Shown piece by piece: positions 42,192 through 50,311 of a stretch of DNA of 64,000 nucleotides. The position numbers and the translations under genes are program-made. Source of the DNA: Chryseosolibacter indicum (GTDB lineage: Bacteria; Bacteroidota; Bacteroidia; Cytophagales; Cyclobacteriaceae); NCBI RefSeq assembly GCF_018598585.1, contig NZ_JAHESD010000011.1:1-64000 (forward strand). Reading direction: 5' to 3'. The notes beneath the pieces are model-generated. The model was not told the origin of the DNA and ran no database searches. It worked only from the letters and a program-made list of their open reading frames with translations. Position 1 is the first letter of the stretch. Each line of letters opens with the position of its first letter.

Positions 42192-43166
42192 ATGGCAGTA
42201 TATGATTTGATAATAGTCGGCGGAGGACCAATTGGATTAGCCTGTGGTATTGAAGCGAACAAAGCCGGTTTAAACTATCTTATCATAGAAAAAGGATGCC
42301 TTGTTAATTCTCTATATAACTATCCATTAAATATGACCTTCTTTTCAACATCTGAAAGGTTGGAAATTGGAGGCGTTCCGTTTATTTCACACGGTCCTAA
42401 ACCTAATCGCCTGGAATCCCTTGAGTATTATAGAAGGGTATGTGACACCTGGAAGCTTAATATAAACCTGTATGAAAAAGTTATAGGGGGAAGAACAAGA
42501 GATGGTGTCCATCAAGTAGAAACAACGAAAGGTATGTATTCCTGTAAGGCACTTGTGTTAGCGCTAGGCTTTTATGATTTGCCATTTCTGTTAAATGTGC
42601 CTGGGGAGGAGTTGCCCAAAGTAAGACATTATTATGACGAGCCGCATCCTTACTATAAACAAAAAATAGTAGTAGTTGGTGCTGCCAACTCAGCTGTAGA
42701 CGTAGCGCTTGAAACATGGCGCAAAGGAGCCGAGGTCACAATGGTGATACGAGAACAAGGTATTCGGGACAGTGTTAAATATTGGGTAAGACCTGATATA
42801 GAAAACCGAATAAAAGAAGGGTCCATTAAAGCATATCTTAACTCAGTTATTACACGAATTACAGAGCATGCGGTTGAAATACAAACTCCTGATGGAATTG
42901 AAGAAATTCAAAATGACTTTGTTTTGGCGATGACAGGTTATCAACCACCCTTCGAATTTATGAGGTCCTTAGGAATGGAGTTTCAGAATGATAAGGATCA
43001 TACTCCTGTGTATGATGAATTAACAATGGAAACTAATGTTCCAAACCTTTATCTCGCAGGTGTTGTATGTGGTGGACTAAAAACGAACAAATGGTTTATT
43101 GAAAATTCAAGAGTACACGCTGAGCTTATTGTGAATGATCTTCTTAAAAAAAGACAAGTGCATTAA
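42192..43166 (+). CDS. ypdA: YpdA family putative bacillithiol disulfide reductase
   Basis: 324 residues from ATG 42192 (MAVYDLIIVGGGPIGLACG). FAD-binding GGGPIG motif at 9-14 and NAD(P)H-binding VVGAANSAVDVALE at about 155-168; LAMTGYQPPFEFM and NLYLAGVVCGG complete the family signature. No redox-active CxxC, as in YpdA. It should reduce oxidised bacillithiol in the cytoplasm. Stop overlaps the converging lipoprotein gene through a shared TTAA. Confidence 0.88.
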   Translation: MAVYDLIIVGGGPIGLACGIEANKAGLNYLIIEKGCLVNSLYNYPLNMTFFSTSERLEIGGVPFISHGPKPNRLESLEYYRRVCDTWKLNINLYEKVIGGRTRDGVHQVETTKGMYSCKALVLALGFYDLPFLLNVPGEELPKVRHYYDEPHPYYKQKIVVVGAANSAVDVALETWRKGAEVTMVIREQGIRDSVKYWVRPDIENRIKEGSIKAYLNSVITRITEHAVEIQTPDGIEEIQNDFVLAMTGYQPPFEFMRSLGMEFQNDKDHTPVYDELTMETNVPNLYLAGVVCGGLKTNKWFIENSRVHAELIVNDLLKKRQVH

Positions 43167-43717
43167 ACCGTTTCGGCTACTATCTTAGCATCAATCACTA
43201 TCTTGAACTTAAAAGTTACAGGGGCTGACAATGTTCCTGTGAACAAAAGGTTGAACTTTTTATCAGCTTTTAATAGAGCAGATAGTTCCTTCAATTCACT
43301 CTCGTTTGCTGGTAGCGTAAATGAAACGGCATTCATAAAGGCGGACGTTATATTAAAATCTTTTACTTCTGCCAACAAGACTTTGGATGAACTCTTTATA
43401 TAAAACAGGGCACCGGAGGTATTTACTTTTAAAGCTGAGGATTTAAATTCCGTTATCTCAAACGTAATTTTTCTTATTTCAAAGTCCTTAATTTTATTAC
43501 TAAACCGGGCAACTTCAGGATTCTTTGCGGCTTCAATATCAATATTTTCCTCATAAGATATAACGCCTTTATCAGACCTTGATCCTTCAATAACACCTTC
43601 TTCGACAATTTCCCCATCAAAAGTAACATCGTCTACCTTATCAAAAAGATCGCATCCAGAAATTACAATAGAGGTAATTGCTATTAATAGCAAAGAAAAA
43701 AAGTGCCTTTTAAGCAT
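43163..43717 (-). CDS. hypothetical lipoprotein
   Basis: 184 residues from ATG 43717. Signal with lipobox ISGC near residue 22, then an acidic linker and a beta-rich domain (RKITFEITEFKSSALKVNTSGALFYI; FNLLFTGTLSAPVTFKFKIVIDAKIV). The layout suggests a beta-sandwich lipoprotein similar in outline to LEA/WHy-like ones, but I do not recognise the family. Confidence 0.65.
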   Translation of the reverse strand: MLKRHFFSLLLIAITSIVISGCDLFDKVDDVTFDGEIVEEGVIEGSRSDKGVISYEENIDIEAAKNPEVARFSNKIKDFEIRKITFEITEFKSSALKVNTSGALFYIKSSSKVLLAEVKDFNITSAFMNAVSFTLPANESELKELSALLKADKKFNLLFTGTLSAPVTFKFKIVIDAKIVAETV

Positions 43718-43771
43718 CAACTGTGGGGTTAGGGCATCTTATAAATGTAAATGACAGAAAAAATTTAACAT

Positions 43772-44668
43772 TTATACGAAATAATTAAGAATGGAAACCA
43801 CCTGATTTAAATAACTTCTTCCGAAAAGGTTAACATGAACCAGTAGCGGATACAACTTATAAATTTCCAGCCTTTCCTTATAACCTGGTGGCAGAGGGTA
43901 AACGGTATTGTACTCGTTAACGTAGGACACGTCGAACCCGCCAAATAGCGTAGTCATGGCCAGATCTGCTTCACGGTTTGCGTAACAAACAGCAGGGTCG
44001 ATAAGGCAAGGATTACCATTTTCATCAACCATGAGATTGCCGCTCCATAAGTCGCCATGTATTAGTGCCGGCCTTTCATCGGTAAGTAGCGATGGGAGTT
44101 TTAAAAATAGCTTTTCAAAGTTCTTAACAATTCCAGTGTCAACGAGATTATTATTTAATGCAAGGTTGAGCTGCACCTTTAGCCTCTTCTCTATAAAGAA
44201 TTCTATTCCATTTAAAACTGGGTGGTTAACCTGCTCAAGCGATCCAATGTAATTATTATAGGCCAGACCGAAGTACGTATTAGAATGAAGATGGAGTTCA
44301 GCCAGCTTTCTTCCAAACTTCAACCAGAAGTACGGATTTTTCGGTTGACTATTCACGTAAGAAAGAAGGAGATATTGATACTCACCAATTGCGTTATGGC
44401 TTATTACTTCAGGAATTGTAAAGGTGTTTGTTCCGCTTAAAAGTTTTAGTCCCCGCGCCTCTGCTTCGAACATTCCTGGAAATGTAGTAGCGAGATTCCA
44501 TTTTAAAAAAAGGTCTCTGTTAGAAGTCGTTAGCCTGCCTCCATTATTAATACATCCTCCTGCGGCAGGGGAAAAATCTATTACCGTGATTCCTTGACTA
44601 TTTAATATACCGACGACCTCCGGAGGTATGACACTTCTCACGTTATTACTTTTCAAAAGAAAGATCAA
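43772..44668 (-). CDS. fructosamine kinase family protein
   Basis: 298 residues, aminoglycoside-phosphotransferase-like fold. The catalytic loop is ALIHGDLWSGNLMVDENG and the metal aspartate is in CLIDPAVCYANREADLAM; FGRKLAELH and EAEARGLKLL fit ketosamine-3-kinases. It would phosphorylate glycated amines for deglycation. ATG 44668 overlaps the TonB receptor gene by 23 bases; a GTG at 44641 is another possible start. Probably translated from the receptor transcript. Confidence 0.9.
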   Translation of the reverse strand: MIFLLKSNNVRSVIPPEVVGILNSQGITVIDFSPAAGGCINNGGRLTTSNRDLFLKWNLATTFPGMFEAEARGLKLLSGTNTFTIPEVISHNAIGEYQYLLLSYVNSQPKNPYFWLKFGRKLAELHLHSNTYFGLAYNNYIGSLEQVNHPVLNGIEFFIEKRLKVQLNLALNNNLVDTGIVKNFEKLFLKLPSLLTDERPALIHGDLWSGNLMVDENGNPCLIDPAVCYANREADLAMTTLFGGFDVSYVNEYNTVYPLPPGYKERLEIYKLYPLLVHVNLFGRSYLNQVVSILNYFV

Positions 44669-46709
44669 ATTTTACTCCGAGATAGAAGTTACGGGTGGCT
44701 GCGGCGTTGAAATATCGTCCGCCAAAAGCATTTAAGTCATTACCTAGACTATACTTTTCATCGAAAGCATTATCAATACCGGTGTATATATCAATGCCGT
44801 TCTTACCGATACTTGACCTGTATCCTATTCGCGCTGCACCTATTTTATAGGGTCTCGCAAAAATGGAATTGTCATCATTTAAAGGGATGTGATCTACATA
44901 ATTGAAGGAAAAATTGCCATAAACTTTGTTACGAATTACAACATCAAGGCCAGCAAAAAACATGGTAGGAGGAACACCGGTGAGCTTGTTTCCTGTTAAA
45001 TCGGAAGTATTGCTGACGTAGTCCTTAAATCGGTAGTGATTGTAAGAATAACTGCTTCTTAGTTTTAAATTTGAGATGAATGAAGTTTTACTTTGAAGCA
45101 ACGTCCAATTAAGTGTTGTCTCTAAACCTCTTTGTTGCGTTCTACCTGCATTAACGAAGTATTCTGGTTCTCCAGGCAAAGAAGCATCTCTTCTTATTAC
45201 AATCGTCTCATCCAATTTAAAGTTGTAAGCAGTAAATTCATAATATAACTTTTCATTGAACAAGTTTCCTTTAACTCCTGCCTCAATGTTCGTTCCTTCT
45301 TCAGGGTCAAGACTGCGGTCGAAAATTTGCCTGGAAGGAAAAAGCTCTGCTATGGTAGGAGGAGAAAATCCCCTACTCATGCTAGCATATAAGGATACAC
45401 TCTCATTTACTTTACCAAGGACCGCAATACGAGGAGTAAACTCTGCTGAAAAATTTCTTGTATCGTTTACTACTACTGGAAGTAATGAATTATATTCAAC
45501 GCCAACAAAATTAGCACTTGCCCCAAGTGTGAGATAAATTTTTTCTAGGTATGAAAACTCAGCCTGGCCAAATACCAGTCCAATACGCGACGATAAATCT
45601 GAGTCCGATGTTATATCTCCACGAACGCCGAAATTATTTTGATACACTTTTATTGGAGAGCTGGATAGTTGTAATTCTCCTCCGCCGGTAATGTTAAAAT
45701 TAAAAGCACCAGTCTCAACTTTATACTTTGCTTCCGTACGCACGCCAAAGTTTTTCTCTTTTCGTGCCTCATAATTTCCAATTGCAAAGTTTCCAAAGTC
45801 TGTTATTAAAGTATACGCGCCGGTGTTCAATGAAAATCTTTCGTTAAATGTTGCAGCATGAGAAAGGCTGCCAAAAAAAGTTTTGTTATTAACAGAGGCA
45901 TTTTGCTCAACTGCTCCTCGAGAAGGACCAGCTGCGGGCCTGGCCTGTTTTGGGTTAGCATTAAACTGTGCCAGCGTTAGCCCTCCTGGTGTCTCATAAA
46001 AGAGATCACTGTAAAGAATTGTAGCTGACAAAATGTTATTTTTATCGATTCGAAAACTCAAATCAGTATTAAAAGTATTTCTTCTTAAACCCGACTGTTC
46101 GCGATAACCATCTGACTGTTGATGGGTAAACTGCGCACGTCCTGAAATGCTTTCATTGCGAAACTGTCCCGAAACACTGTATCGCTGCAAACCATAGCTA
46201 CCTGCTAATGCAGATACGCTGACCTGATCGTTCCTTATTATAGGTCTATTAAATAGAATGACGCCACCAGTACCTGCTCCATACAAGCTTCCTCCCGGAC
46301 CTTTTATTATTTCAATGTTTCCAACTGAAGCCAAATCAATTAGGTTAAGATATGTATTCCCGCCGGCGTCAGTAAAGGGAAGACCATTCCAATAAACCTT
46401 AACATTACGAACTCCGAAAGGAGACCTGAGAGAACTTCCTCTAATTGAAAACCTGTAACTACCCGGGGATCTTTCCTCCATCCGTACACCAGCTACAGTA
46501 TTAATTACAGGAACGATTGAGGTATTATTGAAGCGTTGTAAGTCTTGCATAGGAAGGTAGCCAACAGATGCTGCTACATCTTTCAATGGCCTTTCAGTTG
46601 CATAGGCTTGAATTACTACTTCCTGCAATGTAGTATCCTTTGAAATTTCCTGTGTATAGGCCGTTGTTGTAAAACAAATAAACAGAAGAAGGCCGTAAAT
46701 GTTTCTCAT
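44646..46709 (-). CDS. TonB-dependent outer-membrane receptor
   Basis: 687 residues with signal peptide (LLLFICFTTTAYTQ). TonB box region DTTLQEVVIQA, plug domain (VINTVAGVRMEERSPGSYRFSIRGSSLRSPFGVR; IEIIKGPGGSLYGAGTGGVI) and a 22-strand barrel ending in a C-terminal Phe-rich strand (FYLGVKFDLSFEK). No N-terminal CarboxypepD domain and no SusD partner, so it resembles siderophore/vitamin receptors more than Sus systems. Upstream on minus is a 30-residue membrane peptide gene. Confidence 0.93.
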   Translation of the reverse strand: MRNIYGLLLFICFTTTAYTQEISKDTTLQEVVIQAYATERPLKDVAASVGYLPMQDLQRFNNTSIVPVINTVAGVRMEERSPGSYRFSIRGSSLRSPFGVRNVKVYWNGLPFTDAGGNTYLNLIDLASVGNIEIIKGPGGSLYGAGTGGVILFNRPIIRNDQVSVSALAGSYGLQRYSVSGQFRNESISGRAQFTHQQSDGYREQSGLRRNTFNTDLSFRIDKNNILSATILYSDLFYETPGGLTLAQFNANPKQARPAAGPSRGAVEQNASVNNKTFFGSLSHAATFNERFSLNTGAYTLITDFGNFAIGNYEARKEKNFGVRTEAKYKVETGAFNFNITGGGELQLSSSPIKVYQNNFGVRGDITSDSDLSSRIGLVFGQAEFSYLEKIYLTLGASANFVGVEYNSLLPVVVNDTRNFSAEFTPRIAVLGKVNESVSLYASMSRGFSPPTIAELFPSRQIFDRSLDPEEGTNIEAGVKGNLFNEKLYYEFTAYNFKLDETIVIRRDASLPGEPEYFVNAGRTQQRGLETTLNWTLLQSKTSFISNLKLRSSYSYNHYRFKDYVSNTSDLTGNKLTGVPPTMFFAGLDVVIRNKVYGNFSFNYVDHIPLNDDNSIFARPYKIGAARIGYRSSIGKNGIDIYTGIDNAFDEKYSLGNDLNAFGGRYFNAAATRNFYLGVKFDLSFEK

Positions 46710-46760
46710 GGTACAATACTATGTGAAAAAAATTTGGCCAATAAGGAGGTTTAAAGATTT

Positions 46761-46853
46761 TTATAATCTTATACTAAAAATGCCACTTGATACAGCAATC
46801 ATAATTGCAACTGCTATACCTAAGATTAGTAAGATTTTACGTTTGCTAAACAT
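46761..46853 (-). CDS. 30-residue membrane microprotein
   Basis: ATG 46853, stop 46761. A basic start (MFSKRK) precedes one hydrophobic helix (ILLILGIAVAIMIAVSSGIF) and ends SIRL. It lies 51 bp before the TonB receptor gene on the same strand, after the M1 terminator, so it may be the first gene of that transcript. Size makes chance occurrence possible. Confidence 0.45.
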   Translation of the reverse strand: MFSKRKILLILGIAVAIMIAVSSGIFSIRL

Positions 46854-46941
46854 TGAAGTCACTTCGATTGGTACGATATAGACTCGTAAAGCGAGCTTGT
46901 GGTTGCAAAGCATATGTTACAATTTGTTATTGCACAGGTCT

Positions 46942-46974
46942 TAAAAACAAAAAGCCACCTAACAAATGGTGGCT
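46942..46974 (-). terminator. rho-independent terminator
   Basis: AGCCACC / GGTGGCT stem (46953-46959 with 46968-46974), followed on minus by TTTTGTTTTTAAG. It ends the M1 peptidase transcript 29 bases past its stop. Confidence 0.8.
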
Positions 46975-47002
46975 AGTTGTCCTCTCCAAAAATATATCTT
47001 TA

Positions 47003-48862
47003 TTAATTCAACAGCTTGTCGAAAGTGTTTGTAGCAACAAAGTGATAGTTTGATCTTGCTTTTGAATAGATAACTTTCGCTTTTTGTTTGCCCTGCTCGG
47101 TTTTGATCAACTCATTATAAATGGGACCAAGGAATTTTCTTCTTCCGGTGTTGATAAGAAATGCTTCAATAACAGGATCCATTCTCTGATAATTGTTCCG
47201 GATAGCGATGACGCTCCATGCACTTATAATTTCAGCATTGCCGGACTGGGTAAATTTACCAAAATTATCTATTGATTGCATCTGTTGTTGTGATAAAGTA
47301 TCAGGAAGATTTTTTAAAAAATGCAACCATTCCTGCGTAGTCCAATCACCTGCCTTACTCTTATCCAGGTTTTGTTCTGCATTCCATCCCGCTATGACTA
47401 CATCAACCTTCTTGAAACGATCTGAACTTGGTCTTGGACAATTTTCCGGCACTCCTTCAGAAAAAATCCAGGACTGAAAGAGTTGATCATCGAATGCTAT
47501 ATTAAATTTCTTCTGATAATATTCTTTAATGTAAGTCATGAAACCTTCTGTATTCATTGACTTAAAACCGTTATCATAAAAATAGTCCTTTAAGAAGGTA
47601 TCGAACTTGTCTTTACCGTATTTTTCTTCAATTGACCTAAGGAAAAAGTATCCCTTAACATAAGCTACTTCTGTCACGCCATCATCAGGATTTCTGTCGT
47701 CCAGATCAAGCTTAAGTTTAGTATCCGCATGCAGCCCTGCTTCATTCAAATCTTTTATTTCGTTATGGAGGTCCTGCAGATTAAGGGAGGCCAGCATTTC
47801 TGCATGGTCTTTTCCGTATAATTTCTCCATGATACGCGTTTCAAAATAAACAGTGAAACCTTCATTCAACCAGAAGTCGTTCCAGGTAGCGTTGGTAACA
47901 AGGTTCCCAGACCAGCTATGCGCAAGTTCATGTGCTATAAGTGATGTTAGCGATCTATCTCCTGCAATAACTGTAGGCGTAGCAAATGTTAATCGAGGAT
48001 TTTCCATTCCACCAAATGGAAAACTGGGAGGAAGAACCAGAACATCGTATCTATCCCATTGATAAGGACCATACAATTCCTCAGCACCTGAGATCATCTT
48101 TTCAAGATCTGCAAACTCCCATACCGATTTCTGTAGCATGGATGGCTCCGCATAAATTCCGCTTCTGTTACTAATTGCCTGAAATTGGAGATCGCCAACA
48201 GAAAGTGCGAGAAGATACGAAGGAACAGGCTGTTTCATTTCAAAATGATAAACGCCTGTTTCGTTTTTCTGTTGAGGGTTAGAGGCACTCATTAAAGCGA
48301 GAAGATCTTTCGGCACTGTAACATCTGCCTCATACGTGAAACGTACGCTGGGTGAATCCTGGCATGGAACCCAACTTCTTGCCAAAATAGCCTGCGACTG
48401 TGTAAATAGAAATGGAAATTTTTTTCCAGCAGTTTGCTCTGGCGAGAGCCATTGCAATGCTTCTGCTCCGGGACTAGTAGTATAGCTAATGTTAATTGTT
48501 TTAGTATATGGCTTGATCATCACAGCCAAAGCTTCTCCTAGTATTGAATCTCGTTCAGCAATTTTAAACTCCGTAGGTTGATCATCATCCAGCGTTACCT
48601 TTGCTATTTTGATATCTTTAATGTCGAAAATGATAACATCGGCATCTTCAATTGACTCTATTGTCCACGAAGCAACAGCTGTTATAATTTTGGTAGAAAA
48701 ATCTATTGTCGAGGTCCATTTTAAGTGCTTTACCCGTGCCTCTTGTGGTTGAGAAAATGAGTGTGGGTCTGTAGGCTTAAATGTTTTTTGCTCCATAGTT
48801 TTATTAGTAGAACAACCTGCAACCAAAAAAATAATGATGATGGCAAGGAATCTTAAATGCAT
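47003..48862 (-). CDS. M1 family aminopeptidase lipoprotein
   Basis: 619 residues, lipobox VAGC at residue 17. Full M1 architecture, like leukotriene A4 hydrolase: N-terminal saddle domain, exopeptidase motif GGMENPRL, zinc site HELAHSW ... NEGFTVYFE, and a C-terminal helical domain with LTA4H-like FLGPIYNELIK. It removes N-terminal residues from peptides at the cell envelope. Its sequence is clearly different from the partial M1 protein at the left edge, so they are not recent duplicates. Confidence 0.93.
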   Translation of the reverse strand: MHLRFLAIIIIFLVAGCSTNKTMEQKTFKPTDPHSFSQPQEARVKHLKWTSTIDFSTKIITAVASWTIESIEDADVIIFDIKDIKIAKVTLDDDQPTEFKIAERDSILGEALAVMIKPYTKTINISYTTSPGAEALQWLSPEQTAGKKFPFLFTQSQAILARSWVPCQDSPSVRFTYEADVTVPKDLLALMSASNPQQKNETGVYHFEMKQPVPSYLLALSVGDLQFQAISNRSGIYAEPSMLQKSVWEFADLEKMISGAEELYGPYQWDRYDVLVLPPSFPFGGMENPRLTFATPTVIAGDRSLTSLIAHELAHSWSGNLVTNATWNDFWLNEGFTVYFETRIMEKLYGKDHAEMLASLNLQDLHNEIKDLNEAGLHADTKLKLDLDDRNPDDGVTEVAYVKGYFFLRSIEEKYGKDKFDTFLKDYFYDNGFKSMNTEGFMTYIKEYYQKKFNIAFDDQLFQSWIFSEGVPENCPRPSSDRFKKVDVVIAGWNAEQNLDKSKAGDWTTQEWLHFLKNLPDTLSQQQMQSIDNFGKFTQSGNAEIISAWSVIAIRNNYQRMDPVIEAFLINTGRRKFLGPIYNELIKTEQGKQKAKVIYSKARSNYHFVATNTFDKLLN

Positions 48863-48892
48863 ATTCTAATATGTTATGAATAAGCTCTATAC

Positions 48893-50059
48893 TTAATTAT
48901 AAATAAATGTACCGTACTCTCCTTTAATTGTAACTTGTTTTTGAGAAGCAGCTTCAACTCTACCTATTACCTGAGCTTCAATACCGAATTGTTTTGCAAT
49001 GTTGATAATATTACTTGCGTGCTTCTCCTCAGTATAAATTTCAAGACGATGACCCATGTTAAACACCTTATACATCTCTTTCCAATCCGTTCTGCTCTGC
49101 TCGTGAATTATCTTAAAAAGCGGCGGGACGGTGAAAAGATTATCTTTAATGATATGTAATTGGTCTATAAAATGGAGCACTTTGGTTTGAGCGCCTCCAC
49201 TGCAATGCACCATACCATGAATGTGTGATCTATGTTGTTTAAAAACTTCAACCATTACAGGCGCATATGTTCTAGTAGGAGAAAGCACTAGTTTACCTAT
49301 AGTAACACCAATCTCAGGGTTTACGTCTGTTAACTTATAATTTCCGCTATAAACCAGGTTAGAAGGTACTTGCTGATCGTAGGAGTCTGGATAAACGGTT
49401 GCGTAAGAATGATCAAAGACGTCATGACGTGCAGATGTGAGACCATTACTTCCCATCCCTCCGTTATATTCGTTTTCATAGGTAGCCTTTCCATAGGATG
49501 AGAAACCTATAATAACATCGTTGGCCTTAATGCGACTATTATCAATTACGTCAGTGCGTTTCATTCTGCTCACCACCGTACTATCAACAACAATAGTCCG
49601 CACTAAATCACCTAAGTCAGCCGTTTCACCTCCAGTGCTAATAATGTTTAATCCATGCTTTCTCAGCATTTCAAGGACTTCTTCTGTGCCGTTAATAATT
49701 GCCGCGATCACTTCACCCGGTATAAGGTTCTTATTTCGCCCAATTGTAGATGACAACAATATATTTTCAGTCGCCCCTACACAGAGAAGGTCATCGATAT
49801 TCATGATAATCGCGTCCTGTGCTATTCCCCTCCATACGGAAAGATCACCGGTTTCTTTCCAATACATGTAGGCTAATGACGACTTTGTTCCAGCACCATC
49901 GGCATGCATTACGGTACAATATGTGGGGTCATTAGCCAGGTAATCAGGAACAATCTTACAAAATGCTTTTGGAAACAATCCCTTATCAAGCTTGCTGATG
50001 GCTTGATGAACATCTTCTTTAGAAGCGGATACGCCTCGTTGATTATAACGGTCAGACAA
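48893..50059 (-). CDS. purM: phosphoribosylformylglycinamidine cyclo-ligase-type protein (AIR synthase)
   Basis: 388 residues. AIR-synthase-related N-terminal domain with HADGAGTKSSLAYMYW and DDLLCVGATENILLSSTI, then a C-terminal domain (GMVHCSGGAQTKVLHFI, FNMGHRLEIY). The Bacteroidota form of PurM, fifth step of purine synthesis: FGAM + ATP to AIR. Start is TTG at 50059 (MSDRYNQRGVSASKEDVH, the conserved N-terminus of this form). Confidence 0.88.
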   Translation of the reverse strand: MSDRYNQRGVSASKEDVHQAISKLDKGLFPKAFCKIVPDYLANDPTYCTVMHADGAGTKSSLAYMYWKETGDLSVWRGIAQDAIIMNIDDLLCVGATENILLSSTIGRNKNLIPGEVIAAIINGTEEVLEMLRKHGLNIISTGGETADLGDLVRTIVVDSTVVSRMKRTDVIDNSRIKANDVIIGFSSYGKATYENEYNGGMGSNGLTSARHDVFDHSYATVYPDSYDQQVPSNLVYSGNYKLTDVNPEIGVTIGKLVLSPTRTYAPVMVEVFKQHRSHIHGMVHCSGGAQTKVLHFIDQLHIIKDNLFTVPPLFKIIHEQSRTDWKEMYKVFNMGHRLEIYTEEKHASNIINIAKQFGIEAQVIGRVEAASQKQVTIKGEYGTFIYN

Positions 50060-50311
50060 TGTAGTGGTCGATTAGTCGATCTGCAAATGTGCAAAATTTT
50101 TTCCTTTTCAATGTATTTCTTGAGTCAATATGGTTAGATCAACGCTATTGACAATCTGGACTATAAGATTTAAGATGCTAATGGAGAGTTTTATTTTAAA
50201 AAGCTCAATTAACAAAACCACTTTCCCAGAAATAAAGTCTTAAAAACAGGTGGGATACTTGGAACATGCAACCAATTTAGCTTTTTTAGGTCTTCTTCAA
50301 GAAACAACTTT

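Noticed and set aside
46699-46881. 60-residue plus-strand protein
   Set aside because: It overlaps the start of the TonB receptor gene and lies opposite the more convincing 30-residue membrane frame.
2-48862. The two M1 peptidases as a recent duplication
   Set aside because: They share only the zinc motif; their flanking domains and lengths differ.
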